DNA from: Acidobacteriota bacterium
GTDB lineage: Bacteria > Acidobacteriota > Thermoanaerobaculia > UBA5066
Assembly: GCA_029781975.1 (NCBI GenBank)
Contig: JAKOVQ010000017.1
Span: 62,001-126,000 of the forward strand
Reading direction: 5' to 3'
DNA: 64,000 nt
Of the stretch, positions 61,148 through 64,000 are shown one piece after another (position 1 is the first letter of the stretch; every line of letters begins with the position of its first letter). The notes below the pieces were generated by a model. The model saw only the letters and a program-made list of their open reading frames with translations, ran no database searches and was not told the origin of the DNA. The position numbers were made by a program, and so were the translations under genes.

Positions 61148-61675
61148 TCAGACGACGGTCAGGGTCCCCACGCTCCCGTCCTTGCGGCGGTAGAGGACCT
61201 TGATGGCGTCGTCGGACGGGTCGCGGTACGGAAGGACCTCCCGCTTCGCGTGGGAGAAGGCGTGGAGCGCGTCCTCGTCGAACATCGGGCGCGCCTCGAC
61301 CGTCTCGCTCCGGGGCGTGCGCGGGGCGGGGCGAGGCGCCGCCTGGGTCGGCGCTTCGGCGGCCCGGACGCTGGCGGGGGTGTGCTTCTTGACCTCCTTG
61401 ACCATGGCCTTCGTCTTCTTCGCCTGCCCGGCGAGCCGATCGAGCGCGTTCTGGGCGGCCGTGAGCTGGTCGGCCGCGGTCGCCTCGGCCGCCCACGTCC
61501 TCTGGCGCGCGGTGACGGCGATCTCGAAGCTGAACCCGCGCTTCTCCGCCTTGAGCATGACCTTGGCCTGCGCCTCGGGAGGAAGCACCTTGGCGAGCTT
61601 GGCCAGCCTCTTCTCGACGGTGTCCTTCACCTTGGGCTCGACCGAGAGGCGCCGGGCGGTGATCTCGACGTTCAT
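61148..61675 (-). CDS. hpf: Ribosome hibernation-promoting factor (long-type)
   Basis: Binds the 30S decoding centre and dimerises 70S ribosomes in stationary phase. 175 residues. The N-terminal S30AE domain (about 1-95) starts VEITARRLSVEPKVKDTVEK. A Pro/Ala linker (about 105-128) and a C-terminal segment with VLPYRDPSDDAIKVLYRRKDG follow. The C-terminal dimerisation domain is shorter than in typical long HPF. The rpoN-hpf neighbourhood is common across bacteria. Confidence 0.88.
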   Translation of the reverse strand: MNVEITARRLSVEPKVKDTVEKRLAKLAKVLPPEAQAKVMLKAEKRGFSFEIAVTARQRTWAAEATAADQLTAAQNALDRLAGQAKKTKAMVKEVKKHTPASVRAAEAPTQAAPRPAPRTPRSETVEARPMFDEDALHAFSHAKREVLPYRDPSDDAIKVLYRRKDGSVGTLTVV

Positions 61676-61721
61676 GGTTCCTCCTCGCTCCTCGTGGTGC
61701 AGATGGCGGCGGCGGGCCGGC

Positions 61722-63326
61722 TCAGGACGGCTCCTCCGATCCGCCCCGGACCCTCCCGGGCTCGACCTTGCGGACCGAGCTCGAGGGGATGTGCAGCTCT
61801 TCGCGGTACTTGGCGACCGTGCGCCGGGCGATCCGGATCCCCTCGCGCGCGAGGAGCTCGGAGAGCCGGGCGTCGGAGAGGGGGTGCGCCGGGTCCTCCG
61901 CCTCGATCAGCGTCCGGATCTTCCCCTTCACGGCCAGGGACGAGACGTCCTCCCCGTCCGAGCAGGCGATGGCCGAGTGGAAGAAGAACTTCATCGGGAG
62001 GAGGCCCCGGGGGGTCGACATCCACTTGTTCGAGACGACGCGGGAGACCGTCGACTCGTGCATCCCGATGTCGGCGGCGACGTCGCGCAGGATGAGCGGC
62101 TTGAGGTGGGCCACGCCGTAGTCGAGGAAGTCCCGCTGCTTGCGGACGATCGACTCGGCGACGCGGACGATCGTCCGCTTCCGCTGGTCGAGGCTCTTCA
62201 TGAGCCACTGCGCCGCGCGCATCTTCTCGCGCAGGTAGCTCCTCCCCTCGCCGTCGAGCGCGAGGCCCCCGGCCTGGAGGAGGCGCCGGTAGTACGAGGA
62301 GACGCGCAGGCGCGGCAGGCCGTCGTCGTTGAAGCGGACGACGTACTCGTCGTCGACCTTCTCGACGGCGACGTCGGGCTCGACGTAGATCGTCCGCGAC
62401 GAGTCGTACCGGCGGCCCGGCTTCGGGTCGAGCTTCCGGATCACCTCGATCGTCTGGGTCAGCTCCTCGAGCGGGACGTTGAGCTGCCGCGCGAGGACCT
62501 GGGGGGCCTTCGACCCGAGGTCCGCGAAGCGTTGCGTGACGAGCTCCACGAGGAGCGGGGTGGCCACGTCCGCCGCCCGCGCCTGGATCAGCAGGCACTC
62601 GGCGAGCGACCGGGCGCCGACGCCCGCCGGGTCGAACGACTGCAGCAGCGAGAGGGCCAGCTCGGCCTCCTCCAGGGAGCACGGGACCGCCTCCGCGGCC
62701 TCCTCGAGCGTGACCCGCAGGTAGCCGTCCGAGTCGAGGTTCCCGATGAGGAACGCGCAGGCCTCGCGGAGGACGCCCGTCGCCTCCGAGACGCCGAGCT
62801 GCTCGGCCAGGTGCGCGTCGAGGCCCGGCGGGACGTCGGCCCGGTTCTCCAGCGAGAACTCCTCCCCCTCCTCGCTCATCCGGGGGGCCGACGCGGTCCC
62901 GTCCATGTAGTCCTCGAAGTAGGCCTCGAAGTCGATCTGCTCGAACGTCTCCGAGACCTGCGCGCCGGGAGGGGGGACCTCGTCGGGGCCCGGCTCGCCG
63001 GGAGGCGCCGGCGGGACGTCGGCGGGGACGCCGTCTCCGCCGTCTCCGCCGTCCCCACCGTCCGCTGGCTCGGACCCTTCGGCGGATTCCCGCCCGTCGT
63101 CCTTCCCCTGGGACGTCTCGGCCGCGGAGTCGACGCCGTCGGCGGCCGGAGCCTCGTCCGCCCCCCCCTCCTCCTCGTCGAGGACGGGGTTCGCGACGAG
63201 CTCCTGGTTGACGACGTCCTGCAGCTCCAGCCGCGTCATCTGCAGCAGCTTGATGGCCTGCTGCAGCGTCGGCGTCATCACGAGCCGCTGCGAGAGCTTG
63301 AGGGAGAGCTTCTGTTCGAGCGCCAC
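61722..63326 (-). CDS. rpoN: RNA polymerase sigma-54 factor
   Basis: Alternative sigma factor needing AAA+ activators. 534 residues. Region I starts MALEQKLSLKLSQRLVMTPTLQQAIKLLQM. A long acidic, Ala/Asp/Gly-rich region II spans about 50-140. The core-binding domain, HTH and the RpoN box ARRTVAKYRE (500-509) follow. No sigma-54 activator gene is in the window. First complete gene of a long minus-strand series that continues into the PTS genes. Confidence 0.95.
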   Translation of the reverse strand: MALEQKLSLKLSQRLVMTPTLQQAIKLLQMTRLELQDVVNQELVANPVLDEEEGGADEAPAADGVDSAAETSQGKDDGRESAEGSEPADGGDGGDGGDGVPADVPPAPPGEPGPDEVPPPGAQVSETFEQIDFEAYFEDYMDGTASAPRMSEEGEEFSLENRADVPPGLDAHLAEQLGVSEATGVLREACAFLIGNLDSDGYLRVTLEEAAEAVPCSLEEAELALSLLQSFDPAGVGARSLAECLLIQARAADVATPLLVELVTQRFADLGSKAPQVLARQLNVPLEELTQTIEVIRKLDPKPGRRYDSSRTIYVEPDVAVEKVDDEYVVRFNDDGLPRLRVSSYYRRLLQAGGLALDGEGRSYLREKMRAAQWLMKSLDQRKRTIVRVAESIVRKQRDFLDYGVAHLKPLILRDVAADIGMHESTVSRVVSNKWMSTPRGLLPMKFFFHSAIACSDGEDVSSLAVKGKIRTLIEAEDPAHPLSDARLSELLAREGIRIARRTVAKYREELHIPSSSVRKVEPGRVRGGSEEPS

Positions 63327-63373
63327 TACGTCGGGCAGCCTGTCAGGTCGTTCGGACCGTTCTCGGGAGCATT

Positions 63374-64000
63374 CTAGTCCAGCCGGAACCGGTCTCCGAG
63401 GTAGACGCGACGGACCTCGGGGTCGTCGGAGAGCTCCTGCGGTGAGCCGGTCCGGAAGATGGTCCCGGCGTTGATGATGTAGCCGCGATCCACGATCGCA
63501 AGCGTGTCGCGGACGTTATGGTCGGTCACCAGGACGCCGATCCCGGAGGCCGACAGCTCCCGGATCACGCCCTGCAGGTCGAGGACCGTGATGGGGTCGA
63601 TCCCCGCGAACGGCTCGTCGAGGAGGATGAACCGGGGCGAGAGCGTCAGGGCGCGCGCGATCTCGAGGCGGCGACGCTCGCCCCCGGAGAGGGTGTCCGC
63701 CACCGATGCCGACAGATGCGACAGCTTGAACCGGTCGAGGAGCTCGTGCGCGCGCTCGATCCTCTCGCGCCGCGAGAGCGGGAGGGTCTCGAGGATCGCG
63801 AGGACGTTCTCGAGCGCGGTCAGCTTCCGGAAGATCGACGCCTCCTGGGGCAGGTAGCCGACTCCCCGCCGCGCCCGGCGGAACATCGGCAGCTCCGTGA
63901 TGTCGTCGCCGTCGAGGAGGACGTGCCCCGAGTCCGGCTCGACGAGGCCGACGAGCATCGAGAAGGTCGTCGTCTTCCCCGCTCCGTTCGGCCCGAGCAG
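63374..64000 (-). CDS. lptB: LPS export ABC transporter ATP-binding protein (5' end cut by window edge)
   Basis: ATPase of LptB2FG. The frame is open to the last base, so the N-terminus (about 35 residues) is missing and the visible part is 208 codons. Walker [21 protein letters not shown] begins at the edge. Also visible are the Q-loop [19 protein letters not shown], signature [15 protein letters not shown], the LptB-typical Walker [17 protein letters not shown] and H-loop [12 protein letters not shown]. The lptB-rpoN-hpf order is common. Its partner lptFG is about 12 kb away. Confidence 0.92.
   Translation of the reverse strand: MLGPNGAGKTTTFSMLVGLVEPDSGHVLLDGDDITELPMFRRARRGVGYLPQEASIFRKLTALENVLAILETLPLSRRERIERAHELLDRFKLSHLSASVADTLSGGERRRLEIARALTLSPRFILLDEPFAGIDPITVLDLQGVIRELSASGIGVLVTDHNVRDTLAIVDRGYIINAGTIFRTGSPQELSDDPEVRRVYLGDRFRLD

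Noticed and set aside
1-64000. CRISPR arrays, insertion sequences, tRNA and rRNA genes
   Set aside because: No repeat-spacer periodicity, transposase-like protein, terminal inverted repeats or tRNA/rRNA signatures were found by eye. Short divergent tRNAs cannot be fully excluded without a covariance search.

Overview
The window is chromosomal DNA of roughly 70% G+C from a Gram-negative bacterium that makes lipopolysaccharide (LptB, a fused LptF-LptG permease) and respires through alternative complex III (ActA/ActB). Sigma-54, HPr kinase, RapZ, a mannose-type EIIA, long-form HPF and the tyrosine-catabolism genes occur together. This suggests a deep-branching non-proteobacterial or deltaproteobacterial-grade lineage; Acidobacteriota (Thermoanaerobaculia/Holophagae-like) is my best guess, made from gene content only. 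No phage, IS element, CRISPR array, tRNA or rRNA was seen. Coding density is very high. Nearly 20 neighbouring gene pairs overlap by 4 bp (ATGA/GTGA) or a similar few bases, so long translationally coupled operons dominate.

Layout. 1-3400 (-): pentaheme actA and the 5' part of actB, plus a diheme cytochrome c peroxidase. 3490-7770 (+): a MacA/MacB-like exporter with a membrane fusion protein, one ATPase and two separate permeases. 7790-15560: a GAF/SpoIIE-type phosphatase (-), an ADP-forming acyl-CoA synthetase (+), and a hybrid histidine kinase followed by two response regulators (+). 15550-19580: glutamine synthetase without the adenylylation tyrosine, an OsmC protein, a methyltransferase coupled to a half-size asparaginase, and a secreted unknown. 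19659-23274 (-): hpd-hmgA-hom (tyrosine breakdown plus homoserine dehydrogenase). 23335-28550 (+): an unusual LeuA-like enzyme, XerD, a lytic transglycosylase, a membrane protein and GuaA. 28785-29714 (+): a glycine-rich RRM protein and a small cysteine-rich secreted protein.

29711-41926 (-): a branched-chain amino acid region. phosphohexomutase, leuC and leuD come first. Then follow a promoter, a 43-codon Leu/Val/Ile-rich leader peptide, a mutually exclusive antiterminator/terminator pair, and ilvD-ilvB-ilvN-ilvC-leuA-orf57-leuB. This complete ribosome-mediated attenuator is the strongest unannotated regulatory element in the window. 41997-49050 (+): dnaE-cca-unknown-rsmD-metK. 49114-53509 (-): lptFG fusion, parB, parA. 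53631-64000 (-): lptB-rpoN-hpf-hprK-rapZ-manX-ptsH-ptsI-cupin-unknown-miaB-bfn, a regulatory phosphotransferase cluster with no sugar-specific EIIB/EIIC in view.

A window-wide pattern is that several genes have a TANNNT-type -10 hexamer ending only 6-9 nt before the start codon and no Shine-Dalgarno sequence, which suggests leaderless transcripts are common here. All functional calls come from reading the translated sequence. No database search was run.
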